Part shown: one piece after another, positions 1 to 7,089 of the stretch
How positions within the stretch are numbered: the first letter of the stretch is position 1
Layout: the number at the start of each line of letters is the position of its first letter
Assembly: GCA_029907545.1 (NCBI GenBank)
Contig: JARYLR010000013.1
Coordinates: 1-37,009, forward strand
DNA: 37,009 nt
Reading direction: 5' to 3'
Source of the DNA: Candidatus Bathyarchaeota archaeon
GTDB taxonomy: Archaea; Thermoproteota; Bathyarchaeia; Bathyarchaeales; Bathycorpusculaceae
Position numbers and translations under genes: made by a program
Notes under the pieces: model-generated
Database searches by the model: none
Seen by the model: the letters and a program-made list of their open reading frames with translations, nothing else
Told to the model about the DNA's origin: nothing

Positions 1-44
1 CAACTAGAATAGTTTCTAACACTCAATTAAGGGACACTGTGGAA

Positions 45-71
45 CAAGCGTTTCAAAACTAGGAACGCTTG
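45..71. repeat. Perfect 8-bp inverted repeat with 11-nt loop
   Basis: The arms caagcgtt (45-52) and aacgcttg (64-71) are perfectly complementary across an 11-nt spacer. No T-tract follows on either strand, so it does not look like a simple intrinsic terminator. It lies about 130 bp beyond the 3' end of the minus-strand tRNA gene. It could be an operator, an RNA hairpin at the end of a gene lying to the left of the window, or chance. I see no gene between 1 and 202. Confidence 0.35.
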
Positions 72-193
72 CTCTAATGCTAAAGCTAACGATAAACCAA
101 AGAATTAATTGTCAATCACAGGGTTTTGGCTGGGCTTTGTGTAATCGCTTACCTGACCTAAATTAATGTGTATCAATGTTGGTATCTGCACCT

Positions 194-198
194 AAAAA
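194..198 (-). terminator. Oligo-T stop after the tRNA gene
   Basis: On the minus strand the tRNA 3' end is followed after four bases by a run of five T. Archaeal RNA polymerase terminates at such runs without needing a hairpin. The terminator role is inferred from family knowledge; the T run is seen directly. Confidence 0.45.
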
Positions 199-238
199 GG
201 AGCGGGCCCGCGGGGATTTGAACCCCGGTTCTCCGGCT

Positions 239-258
239 TTCTTCCGCACTTGGAGCGC
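239..258 (-). other. tRNA intron 2 (canonical position 37/38)
   Basis: On the minus strand the fold is: anticodon stem, central helix CTCC (nt 32-35) with GAAG (one C-A mismatch), 5' bulge GG^G, 3' bulge AA^A, and inner helix CGC/GCG. The 20-nt excision leaves a 7-nt anticodon loop CTCCGGA. The geometry is that of a standard archaeal BHB with one mismatch in the central helix. Confidence 0.85.
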
Positions 259-266
259 CCGGAGGC

Positions 267-291
267 TTGCGCACCATTTCAAGTTTTGGTT
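267..291 (-). other. tRNA intron 1 (position 29/30, noncanonical)
   Basis: The predicted splice fold on the minus strand is: central helix GCGC (tRNA nt 24-27) with GCGC (intron 3' part), 5' bulge CG^A, 3' bulge AA^G, and inner helix ACCA/TGGT closing a 10-nt loop. Both bulges are exactly 3 nt and all eight base pairs are perfect. Removing these 25 nt restores the 27-31 stem CCGGC. This is the bulge-helix-bulge pattern cut by archaeal splicing endonuclease. Introns away from 37/38 generally need the heteromeric enzyme type common in Thermoproteota. Confidence 0.85.
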
Positions 292-352
292 CGGCGCCTT
301 AATCCGTGCTGGGCAACGGGCCCTTCGGCGAATAGTGTTATGTGGCACTGGG

Positions 353-363
353 ATTAAATATTA
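353..363 (-). promoter_or_regulatory. TATA box of the tRNA-Arg gene
   Basis: On the minus strand TAATATTTAAT is centred about 34 bp upstream of the tRNA 5' end at 323. This is the expected place for an archaeal TATA box giving a very short leader. Confidence 0.6.
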
Positions 364-449
364 GCGCAGCAGCAAGTGCCGCGTTGTTCAGTTGGCGAAT
401 GCCTTAATAGGCGACTCGAATGACTTTTAGCGTGCGAAGTTGCTTGTTC

Positions 450-2231
450 ATGAAGCAAGAGGAGATGGTTTGGGATCTTTCGCAGCTTGTCGCCAGCACT
501 GATCCTGCAGATGTTCAGAGAAGCCTTGAGGAGATGGTAGCCGAGGCTGAAAAGCTTCGAGGCGTTTATCATGGCAAAATAGGCAGCTTAGACACTAAGC
601 ACTTGCTTGAGCTTCTAGAGTGTAGGGACACGTACACATTAAGGTTTGAAGGCGCCGTAAAGTACTGCAGTCTCATGTATTCAGCGGATTCAACAAACGA
701 TATTGCCAAGCAGCTTTATGGTGCAGCGCGCACAGCGGTCACAAAGTCTGAAAAATTGCTAGCATTTGTGGACATCGAGGTTGGCAAGCTTCTTGCAGAG
801 AAACCTTCGCTTGCCACTGACCCTATGTTAGCTGAGTATAAGCACTACCTCGAGAAGTTACTGCGCAAAGTTCCCCACATGCTTTCAGAAAACGAAGAAC
901 AGCTGATCATTGTCAAAGATAAAAACGGCATCAAAGCATGGGAAACCTTGCAAAGCGACTGGCTTTCCACAAGGGTTTTTGAAATAGAGATCAAGGGAGA
1001 AAAAAAGACTATGACTTACGGAGAAATCATCGGCCTCTTCCAGAACCCTGATAGGGAGCTTAGAGAAAAGGCCAATCAAATAGTCTATGAAGGGCTAGGG
1101 AAAGACGAGATAGTCTGGGCTAGCGCCCTCCGCTCGGTCTGTGATGACCACATGCAGATGTGCAAGATGAGGAAATATCCTAGCCCGATGACTCAGAGCC
1201 TAATTGACAACGACATTGATAAACAGGCGGTTGACAGCCTTCTAAACACAGTTCTGAAAAATGTGAGGCTATATCATAGATATCTCACGCTAAAAGCCCG
1301 GCTTATGGGGCTGAAAAAGCTGGCTAACTACGATATTAGGGCTCCCTTGCCCTCTGCCCCAGAAACGGAATATCAGTGGGAAGCAGCACGAAAAGAAGTT
1401 ACAGAAGCCTATGGAGAATTTGACGGGGAGATCGGTGGCTGGATTGAGGAAATGTATACGCGAAGACACATCGACGGCAAAGTGCGAAAAGGCAAGACAT
1501 CAGGCGCTTTCTGTGCTTCTTGGCTTTCTGGAAAAAGCGCTTACATCTTGCAGAGCTTCAATAAGAGAATGGGTGATCTCTACACTCAGGCGCATGAGCT
1601 TGGCCACGCAGTTCACGATTATCTTGCTTCGCGTGCACAGAAGCCTTCTAACTGTGAAGTAGGCAGCTGCATCGCCGAGGTAGGAAGCATATTCGGCGAA
1701 CTTCTTCTAACTGAGAAGCTGCTTTCTCAAGCAAAAACGAGAGAGGAGAAACAGGCAATATTGGCAATGATTCTGGACGAGTTCGGCATTGTAACTTTCC
1801 AAGTGTCGGCGCGCGTTTTCTTCGAGCAAAGCCTGTACAACACGATAGAACAGGGGCAGTTTTTGGATGGAGAGACCGTTGCTGAACTTTGGGTTGCAGC
1901 ACGAGACAAGATTTATGGCGATTCTGTTACATGGCTTGAGGTTATGAAATGGGAGTGGACTATGAAGCCGCACTATTACATGGCAAACTACAGGTTTTAC
2001 AACTACCCCTACGTCTTTGCTCAGTTATTCGTGTTTGCCTTGTACAAGCTTTACAAGGAGCAGGGCAAGGCATTTGTTCCAAAGCTGAAAAACCTTTTGG
2101 CAGCAGGCTCAAGTAAATCGCCGCGCACGCTTGCCATCGAGGTCGGATTTGACATTGCAGACGAGAAGTTCTGGGAAAAAGGTATGAAGCAGACTGAAGA
2201 ATTCATTAACATGCTTGAGGAAACCATGTAA
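450..2231 (+). CDS. pepF: M3-family oligoendopeptidase F-like metallopeptidase
   Basis: This is a zinc metallopeptidase of family M3 that hydrolyses oligopeptides in the cytoplasm. The zinc site HELGH-AVH is encoded at about 1593-1607. The third ligand Glu lies 27 residues further on, in the motif EVGSIFGE (codon at 1677). At about 590 residues it has normal family length and shows no signal peptide. In-frame ATGs occur at 420, 450 and 465. I chose 450 because the sequence then begins MKQEEMVWDLSQL, close to the family's usual start near WDLS, and an AT-rich TATA-like stretch (422-428) lies about 25 bp upstream, as in leaderless archaeal genes. Start 465 is a close alternative. It is transcribed away from the tRNA gene. 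The peptide substrate cannot be deduced. Confidence 0.88.
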   Translation: MKQEEMVWDLSQLVASTDPADVQRSLEEMVAEAEKLRGVYHGKIGSLDTKHLLELLECRDTYTLRFEGAVKYCSLMYSADSTNDIAKQLYGAARTAVTKSEKLLAFVDIEVGKLLAEKPSLATDPMLAEYKHYLEKLLRKVPHMLSENEEQLIIVKDKNGIKAWETLQSDWLSTRVFEIEIKGEKKTMTYGEIIGLFQNPDRELREKANQIVYEGLGKDEIVWASALRSVCDDHMQMCKMRKYPSPMTQSLIDNDIDKQAVDSLLNTVLKNVRLYHRYLTLKARLMGLKKLANYDIRAPLPSAPETEYQWEAARKEVTEAYGEFDGEIGGWIEEMYTRRHIDGKVRKGKTSGAFCASWLSGKSAYILQSFNKRMGDLYTQAHELGHAVHDYLASRAQKPSNCEVGSCIAEVGSIFGELLLTEKLLSQAKTREEKQAILAMILDEFGIVTFQVSARVFFEQSLYNTIEQGQFLDGETVAELWVAARDKIYGDSVTWLEVMKWEWTMKPHYYMANYRFYNYPYVFAQLFVFALYKLYKEQGKAFVPKLKNLLAAGSSKSPRTLAIEVGFDIADEKFWEKGMKQTEEFINMLEETM

Positions 2232-2492
2232 ACCTCGACAAAAAGGCAGATCTCTCTTCTTTAGGCTTTATCCATCTCAGCAATGTGTCCCATGCATGGA
2301 AAAACATGTTTTTCGAGTGTTTTCTGCGTGTTTCGAGTTTGAACGCACAAATACGTTAATATGCCGCGGTGCACTATTAGCTATCGGTAGAACTACTTAG
2401 TGAGAGACATAGACAAAGAAAGGTTTGGACCGGTTTTGTTGCATGTTTTTCCAAGAGTCTACTGCAAATATGGAAATATGCGAGGTGAAAAA

Positions 2493-2687
2493 ATGGAAAC
2501 ATTAAAAGAAGAAACAATCAAACCCGTGACCTCTTGGTGCAGGCGTAGCAAGCAGCAGAAGCCATCAGTCGAGGCCACTTTTTATCCGGAGCTTCGTAGA
2601 TGGGTGCAACACACCATTATTGAAGCAGAGAGACACGGGAATTTTGAAAGAAAAGATCAGCTCCTAAGCCTATTAAAAGATCTTTAG
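2493..2687 (+). CDS. Small conserved-looking protein of unknown function
   Basis: This 64-residue charged protein is soluble, without membrane segment or signal peptide. The C-terminal two thirds look like amphipathic helices (around FYPELRRWVQHTIIEAE and ERKDQLLSLLKDL). I chose the ATG at 2493 because GAGGTG lies five to six bases before it; the frame is also open further upstream to 2400, but without a good ribosome site. It stands alone between the M3 peptidase and gcvH, about 260 bp after the former. I do not recognise the family, and the lone Cys gives no metal site. Confidence 0.55.
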   Translation: METLKEETIKPVTSWCRRSKQQKPSVEATFYPELRRWVQHTIIEAERHGNFERKDQLLSLLKDL

Positions 2688-2835
2688 GAGCTGCTTAGTC
2701 TGAAGTTTTGTTTTGAATGCTGTTTTCTTGTGTCTAAATCATGAACATTTCTTTGCCCTCCTTCCACCCTGGATCTGTTGCGCCAGAGGGGTGAAGTGGT
2801 TAACTATATTCGTCATTTTCAAGATTGGTGACAGT

Positions 2836-2847
2836 TAATTTTAAAGG
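2836..2847 (+). promoter_or_regulatory. Likely TATA box for the gcvH operon
   Basis: The AT-rich element TAATTTTAAAGG would put transcription start near 2868. That leaves a short leader containing the Shine-Dalgarno AAAGGTGA (2878-2885), seven bases before the gcvH ATG. Confidence 0.45.
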
Positions 2848-2892
2848 CAAAGTTGCTTATGAATATGGCATTAACGTAAAGGTGAACCAAAC

Positions 2893-3303
2893 ATGGTGAA
2901 AATAGATGGAGTCGAAGTGAAGGAAGGATTTTACTACAGTAAGGACTTTGAGTGGCTGAAGGTTGAAGGGGACAAGGTGCGCGTAGGAGTAACTGACTAC
3001 GCTCAAAAACAGCTTCGCGAAATCGTCTATGCTGAGCTACCGGGACCTGGAACAGCGATAACCCAGAATACGCCTTATGGCACGGTCGAGTCTGTGAAGG
3101 CGGTCTCAGATCTTGTTGCCCCAGTCAGCGGCGAAATCCTCGAGGTGAACACCGAAGTCCAATCAAAGCCAGAGCTGTTAAACGAAGACCCCTTTGGCAA
3201 GGCTTGGCTTCTGGTCGTAAAGCCAGCGAATCTGCAGGCTGAACTTGCAAACTTGATGGACTTCAACAAGGCTGTTGAGTGGCACAAAACGCTGGGAAAA
3301 TAG
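2893..3303 (+). CDS. gcvH: Glycine cleavage system H protein (lipoyl carrier)
   Basis: H protein carries the aminomethyl group on a lipoyl arm between the P, T and L proteins of the glycine cleavage system. The lipoylation motif ESVKAVSDL contains the modified lysine K69, and the family signature VGVTDYAQ-LREIVYAELP precedes it. Its 136 residues are normal for the family. The start is supported by AAAGGTGA seven bases upstream. The next gene starts 10 bp after the stop, so the two probably form an operon. No gcvP, gcvT or lipoate-ligase gene is present in the window. A non-glycine role, as known for some lipoate-binding H-like proteins, cannot be excluded. Confidence 0.92.
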   Translation: MVKIDGVEVKEGFYYSKDFEWLKVEGDKVRVGVTDYAQKQLREIVYAELPGPGTAITQNTPYGTVESVKAVSDLVAPVSGEILEVNTEVQSKPELLNEDPFGKAWLLVVKPANLQAELANLMDFNKAVEWHKTLGK

Positions 3304-3313
3304 GCGAGCATTA

Positions 3314-4660
3314 ATGCCTCGACGTATAGTTATAATCGGCGCGCACGCTGCCGGAGTAGACTCAGCCTCAGCGGCAAGAAAAACAGATCGCACCGCGGAA
3401 ATCACTCTGATAACCGACGAAAAGCATCCTGGCTACAGCAGATGCGGGCTACCTTTCGTCATAGGCGGGCACATTTCTTCATTTCCTAACCTGATTGTCT
3501 TTCCGCCAGCTTACTTCCAGATTATGAAAATCAACCTTAGAACAGAAACCAAAGCCACCACCTTGAACACTCAAAACAAAACCGTGGACTTGCAGAGAAA
3601 AGATGGTGGATCGGAAAAGATACCCTACGACAGCTTGATAATTGCCACCGGCGCAAGTTCCTTCATGCCGCCGATCAAAGGTAAAGAGAAACAGGGCATC
3701 TATTCGCTGCGGACGCTGGATGACGGAGAAGCCATAGACCAAGCTGTCAGAAGCGGCGCCAAAACCGCCCTCGTCATGGGTGCAGGGCTAATAGGGCTTG
3801 AAACCGCAATAGGCTTGCAGGAAAGAGGGCTTCAAGTAACCGTGGTTGAGATGCTTCCACAAGTACTGCCTCAGATGCTTGATGCTGACATGGCGAAAAC
3901 AATTCAGGAAATGCTGGAGCAAAAAGGAATAAACATCGTGGTCGGAAAAGCCGTGGAAGAAATAGTCGGCGCGGAAAAAGCCACCGGCGTGGTGGCAGGT
4001 GGACAGCAGTACAATGCCGATCTAGTTGTAAGCGCCTTTGGGGTCAGAGCCAACACGCAGCTTGCTCAGAACGCCGGCATCGCTTTAGGCGACACTAAAG
4101 CCATAAAAACCAACGCCCGAATGGAGACAAGCGTCAAAGACGTTTACGCCGTAGGCGACTGCGCCGAATCAGTTCACATTGTCACGCAGAAGCCTACTCT
4201 TATGCAGTTTGGAACAGTAGCCGTACGACAGGGAAAAGTTGCGGGCATAAACGCGGCAGGAGGCTACGCATTGTTCACAGGAGTATTAGGCTCTTCAATC
4301 TCACGGCTGTATGACATAGACGTAGGGTCAACGGGTCTCACCGAAAGCGCCGCGCAGAGAGCAAGAATCGAAACTATTACGGGAACCATAACATCAAAAA
4401 CCAAGGCAGACTATTATCCTGGCGCGCTACCTATAAAAGTCAAGCTTGTCGTTGAAAAAGAGTCGCAGAAGATCATCGGTGCTCAGATCATCGGCGGAGA
4501 GGAAGTGACTCAGCGTATCAACGCGATAAGCTTCGCTATACAGAAGCAGATGACTGCGCGAGAGTTGGCTAAGGCTGACACGGCATATGCGCCCCCAGTA
4601 TGCGAAACGTGGGAACCATTGGTCTTGGCTGCTGAAATGGTTCTCATGAAACTTCGCTAA
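3314..4660 (+). CDS. FAD/NAD(P)-dependent disulfide oxidoreductase, CoA-disulfide reductase/NADH oxidase type
   Basis: This is a 448-residue pyridine-nucleotide disulfide oxidoreductase. It has an N-terminal FAD loop (IVIIGAHAAGVDSA, 5-18), a second dinucleotide loop for NAD(P)H (VMGAGLIGLETA, about 165), the FAD-closing motif VYAVGDCAE and a C-terminal dimerisation domain. The single redox cysteine is C44 in YSRCGLP, as in CoA-disulfide reductases and NADH oxidases. It is not the CxxxxC pair of dihydrolipoamide dehydrogenase. ATG 3314 was chosen because the FAD fold begins there and it follows the gcvH stop by 10 bp. Likely roles are reduction of CoA or other low-molecular disulfides, or of oxygen. 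Its link to GcvH is discussed as a finding. Confidence 0.85.
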   Translation: MPRRIVIIGAHAAGVDSASAARKTDRTAEITLITDEKHPGYSRCGLPFVIGGHISSFPNLIVFPPAYFQIMKINLRTETKATTLNTQNKTVDLQRKDGGSEKIPYDSLIIATGASSFMPPIKGKEKQGIYSLRTLDDGEAIDQAVRSGAKTALVMGAGLIGLETAIGLQERGLQVTVVEMLPQVLPQMLDADMAKTIQEMLEQKGINIVVGKAVEEIVGAEKATGVVAGGQQYNADLVVSAFGVRANTQLAQNAGIALGDTKAIKTNARMETSVKDVYAVGDCAESVHIVTQKPTLMQFGTVAVRQGKVAGINAAGGYALFTGVLGSSISRLYDIDVGSTGLTESAAQRARIETITGTITSKTKADYYPGALPIKVKLVVEKESQKIIGAQIIGGEEVTQRINAISFAIQKQMTARELAKADTAYAPPVCETWEPLVLAAEMVLMKLR

Positions 4661-4752
4661 CCCCTCATTCTTTTTCCTTTAAATGTGACGCAAAATTAAT
4701 TAGAAGAACGCTTTCTATATTCAGAAAAACATTTAGAAATGGTGAAATGTAG

Positions 4753-5766
4753 ATGACAATAAAAGTAGGAATCAACGGGTTTGGACGAATCGGACGCCTT
4801 CTGTTCAGAGCTGCCATAGAAAGAAACGCAAAAATAGACTTCGTAGCCGTAAACGACATCACAGACTCAAAAACGCTTGCGCACCTGCTTAAATACGATT
4901 CAGTTCACGGAAGAGCCCCTTTCCCCGTCGAAGCTGACAAAGACGGCATAATTGTCAAAGGTAAGAAGATACGCACCATAATGGAACGGGATCCGGCGAA
5001 ACTGCCGTGGAAGGATCTTGATGTTTTCTTAGCAGTAGAGTCTACAGGGCTTTTCACAGACCGAGAGAAAGCCGTAGCCCATATCCAAGCGGGAGCCAAA
5101 AAAGTATTGATCTCTGCGCCGGCCAAGAATCCCGATATAACCATAGTCATGGGCGTGAACGATGACAAGTATGATCCAGAAAAACACAACGTGCTTTCAA
5201 ACGCCTCATGCACCACGAACTGTGTCGCTCCAGTGGCGAAGGTGCTGCATGAAAACTTCGGGCTTAAAACAGGGCTGATGACGACAGCGCACGCTTACAC
5301 TAATGACCAGAGAATTCAAGACCTTGTCCACTCCGACCTCCGTCGCGCAAGAGCAGGCGCAATAAATATCATCCCAACCACAACAGGCGCAGCCGTAGCC
5401 GCAACCCTCGTACTTCCGGAACTGACAGGAAAAATGAACGGCATCGCTCTAAGAGTCCCAGTGCCGAACGTATCCATCGTAGACCTAACATGCGTGCTTG
5501 AAAAGAACACGACCAAAGAAGAGATCAACGCTGCCTTCAAAAAAGCTGCTGAAGGACCGCTCAAAGGCATATTGACATACACGGAAGACCCGGTAGTATC
5601 GTCAGACTTCAATCACAGCACATGCTCCGCGGCTTTCGACGCCCAGTCAACAATGGTTATCGGCGGCAACTTCGTCAAGGTTCTTGCATGGTATGACAAT
5701 GAATGGGGCTTCAGCTGCAGAATGACCGAGCTCATCGAGCTTGTAGGCAAGAAAGCTGGCTTCTAG
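4753..5766 (+). CDS. gap: Type I glyceraldehyde-3-phosphate dehydrogenase (bacterial-like)
   Basis: The enzyme interconverts glyceraldehyde-3-phosphate, phosphate and NAD+ with 1,3-bisphosphoglycerate. The Rossmann motif INGFGRIGR opens the protein. The active site is SNASCTTNC with Cys153, and the base is His180 in TTAHAYT. Asp35 in VAVNDI favours NAD over NADP. WYDNEWGFSCR closes the catalytic domain. At 337 residues it is full length. This is the class found in bacteria and eukaryotes; most archaea instead use the shorter type II enzyme, which lacks the ASCTTNC block in this form. GGTGA lies nine to ten bases before the ATG. It is followed 71 bp later by pgk, so both steps around 1,3-bisphosphoglycerate are encoded together. 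Confidence 0.94.
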   Translation: MTIKVGINGFGRIGRLLFRAAIERNAKIDFVAVNDITDSKTLAHLLKYDSVHGRAPFPVEADKDGIIVKGKKIRTIMERDPAKLPWKDLDVFLAVESTGLFTDREKAVAHIQAGAKKVLISAPAKNPDITIVMGVNDDKYDPEKHNVLSNASCTTNCVAPVAKVLHENFGLKTGLMTTAHAYTNDQRIQDLVHSDLRRARAGAINIIPTTTGAAVAATLVLPELTGKMNGIALRVPVPNVSIVDLTCVLEKNTTKEEINAAFKKAAEGPLKGILTYTEDPVVSSDFNHSTCSAAFDAQSTMVIGGNFVKVLAWYDNEWGFSCRMTELIELVGKKAGF

Positions 5767-5837
5767 ATTCACCGAATCCGACAAGCAAAACTCCACATCC
5801 TCTTCAACATTTTTCTCTCTGAAAGAAGGCGAAAAAG

Positions 5838-7064
5838 ATGGAATACCTAACATTAGACGACCTGAAAGTGAAAGATAAAACAGTGCTTGTGAGAGTTGAC
5901 TTCAACTCCCCAGTTGACCCCGAAACAAAGAAAGTTCTAGACGACTCCAGAATCCGCGCGCACGGAGAGACCACGATCAAAGAGTTAGCGGAAAAAGGCG
6001 CCAAAGTTGTGGTTCTTGCGCATCAAGGAAGAAAAGGCGACCCCGACTTCATACCCCTAAAACAGCATGCTGACCTTCTGGGCAAGATCATACGTAAGCC
6101 AATCCGATACGTGGACGATGTCTTCGGCGATAAAGCCAAGGAAGCAATCAAAAAACTGAAAGGCGGCGAAATCCTCGTTTTGGAAAATGTGCGAACATGG
6201 ACAGGTGAAACCAAGGATGGAAAACCAGAAGACCATGCTAAAACAGAGCTTGTGAAGAATCTGGCGCCCCTAGCTGACTTTTTCGTCAACGACGCTTTCG
6301 CAGCGGCCCACCGCGCCCAGGTTTCAATCATAGGCTTCACCGCCGTCCTGCCAAGCGCGGCTGGAAGAATCATGGAGAGAGAACTTAAGTCTCTCAGCAA
6401 GGTCTTGGAAAAACCGCAGAAACCATGCCTATTCATTCTCGGCGGAGCTAAAGCGGATGACTCCCTTGAAATCTCTAAATATGTTCTCGACAACAACATA
6501 GCTGACTACGTCCTCACGGGAGGCGTAGTAGGCCAAGTCTTCCTCGTAGCAGAGGGTCATGACCTCGGCAAACCAACAATGCGATACCTAGAAGAAAAAG
6601 AGCTCCTCTGTTTCGTGCAAGGCATAAAAGAGCTAATGCAGAAGCATCCAGACAAGATCAAGGTTCCAGTCGACTTGGGTGCGGAAGCAGGCGGAAAACG
6701 CTCAGAAATCTCTGTTGAAAAGTTGCCCTTAGCTTATTCGCTGTTTGATATCGGCGCAAAAACAGTTAACGAATATGCTAGGATGATACTCAATGCGAAG
6801 ACCATAGTGCTAAGCGGTCCGATGGGGGTTTACGAAAACAAGGAATTCAGCTTCGGAACAAAGAAGGTCTTTGAAGCTGTAGCGTCATCCAAAGCGTTTT
6901 CGCTTGCAGGAGGAGGACACACAATAGCGGCATTGCAGGAATTTGGATTATCAAGCAAAATCTCGTATGTAAGCACTGCGGGCGGAGCATTAATAGAATT
7001 CCTTATGGGCAAGAAGCTACCGGGAGTTTTGGCTCTAGAACGAGATGCATCCAGAAAAACCTAG
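5838..7064 (+). CDS. pgk: Phosphoglycerate kinase (archaeal type)
   Basis: The enzyme transfers phosphate between 1,3-bisphosphoglycerate and ADP in the cytoplasm. Signatures are VRVDFNSPVDP near the N-terminus, the substrate-binding DDSRIRAH, the archaeal variant HQGRKGDPDF (bacteria have SHLGRP), LENVRTWTGE, and the nucleotide-binding LSGPMGVYEN and AGGGHT blocks near the end. At 408 residues it has normal length. It probably forms an operon with gap. It ends 20 bp before a convergent glycosyltransferase gene, with a T-rich stretch between. The archaeal-type pgk next to a bacterial-type gap makes the pair a phylogenetic mosaic. Confidence 0.95.
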   Translation: MEYLTLDDLKVKDKTVLVRVDFNSPVDPETKKVLDDSRIRAHGETTIKELAEKGAKVVVLAHQGRKGDPDFIPLKQHADLLGKIIRKPIRYVDDVFGDKAKEAIKKLKGGEILVLENVRTWTGETKDGKPEDHAKTELVKNLAPLADFFVNDAFAAAHRAQVSIIGFTAVLPSAAGRIMERELKSLSKVLEKPQKPCLFILGGAKADDSLEISKYVLDNNIADYVLTGGVVGQVFLVAEGHDLGKPTMRYLEEKELLCFVQGIKELMQKHPDKIKVPVDLGAEAGGKRSEISVEKLPLAYSLFDIGAKTVNEYARMILNAKTIVLSGPMGVYENKEFSFGTKKVFEAVASSKAFSLAGGGHTIAALQEFGLSSKISYVSTAGGALIEFLMGKKLPGVLALERDASRKT

Positions 7065-7073
7065 TAACCCTTA

Positions 7074-7089
7074 TCCTTTTTTCTTTATT
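7074..7089 (+). terminator. T-rich terminator after pgk
   Basis: Within the 20-bp gap between convergent genes there is a run of six T followed by CTTTATTC, on the strand that transcribes pgk. Oligo-T tracts of this kind stop archaeal RNA polymerase. I see no hairpin. Confidence 0.4.

Larger units (their letters stand above)
203..323 (-). tRNA. tRNA-Arg (anticodon CCG), two introns
   Basis: Read on the minus strand, acceptor arm GGGCCCG (323-317) pairs with CGGGCCC (210-204), followed by discriminator G73 at 203. CCA is not encoded. The D stem is GCCC/AGGC and the T arm is CGGGG-TTCAAAT-CCCCG (227-211). The anticodon arm only forms if two stretches are removed. Intron 1 (291-267, 25 nt) interrupts the 5' anticodon stem between positions 29 and 30. 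Intron 2 (258-239, 20 nt) is at the canonical 37/38 position. The spliced arm is CCGGC-CTCCGGA-GCCGG with anticodon CCG (262-260), which reads CGG (Arg). The mature tRNA would be 76 nt. G73 and the overall arm sequences fit archaeal tRNA-Arg. Both junctions show a bulge-helix-bulge (BHB) fold, described separately. Confidence 0.9.

Noticed and set aside
267-291. tRNA-Ser(UGA) anticodon loop CTTGAAA
   Set aside because: The flanking bases cannot form an anticodon stem, and the segment lies inside the loop of a perfect bulge-helix-bulge intron. The tRNA body and G73 fit Arg.
2215-2400. 61-codon open frame after the M3 peptidase
   Set aside because: It has no ribosome site, has unlikely composition (many Cys and Phe in no pattern) and partly overlaps the end of the peptidase gene.
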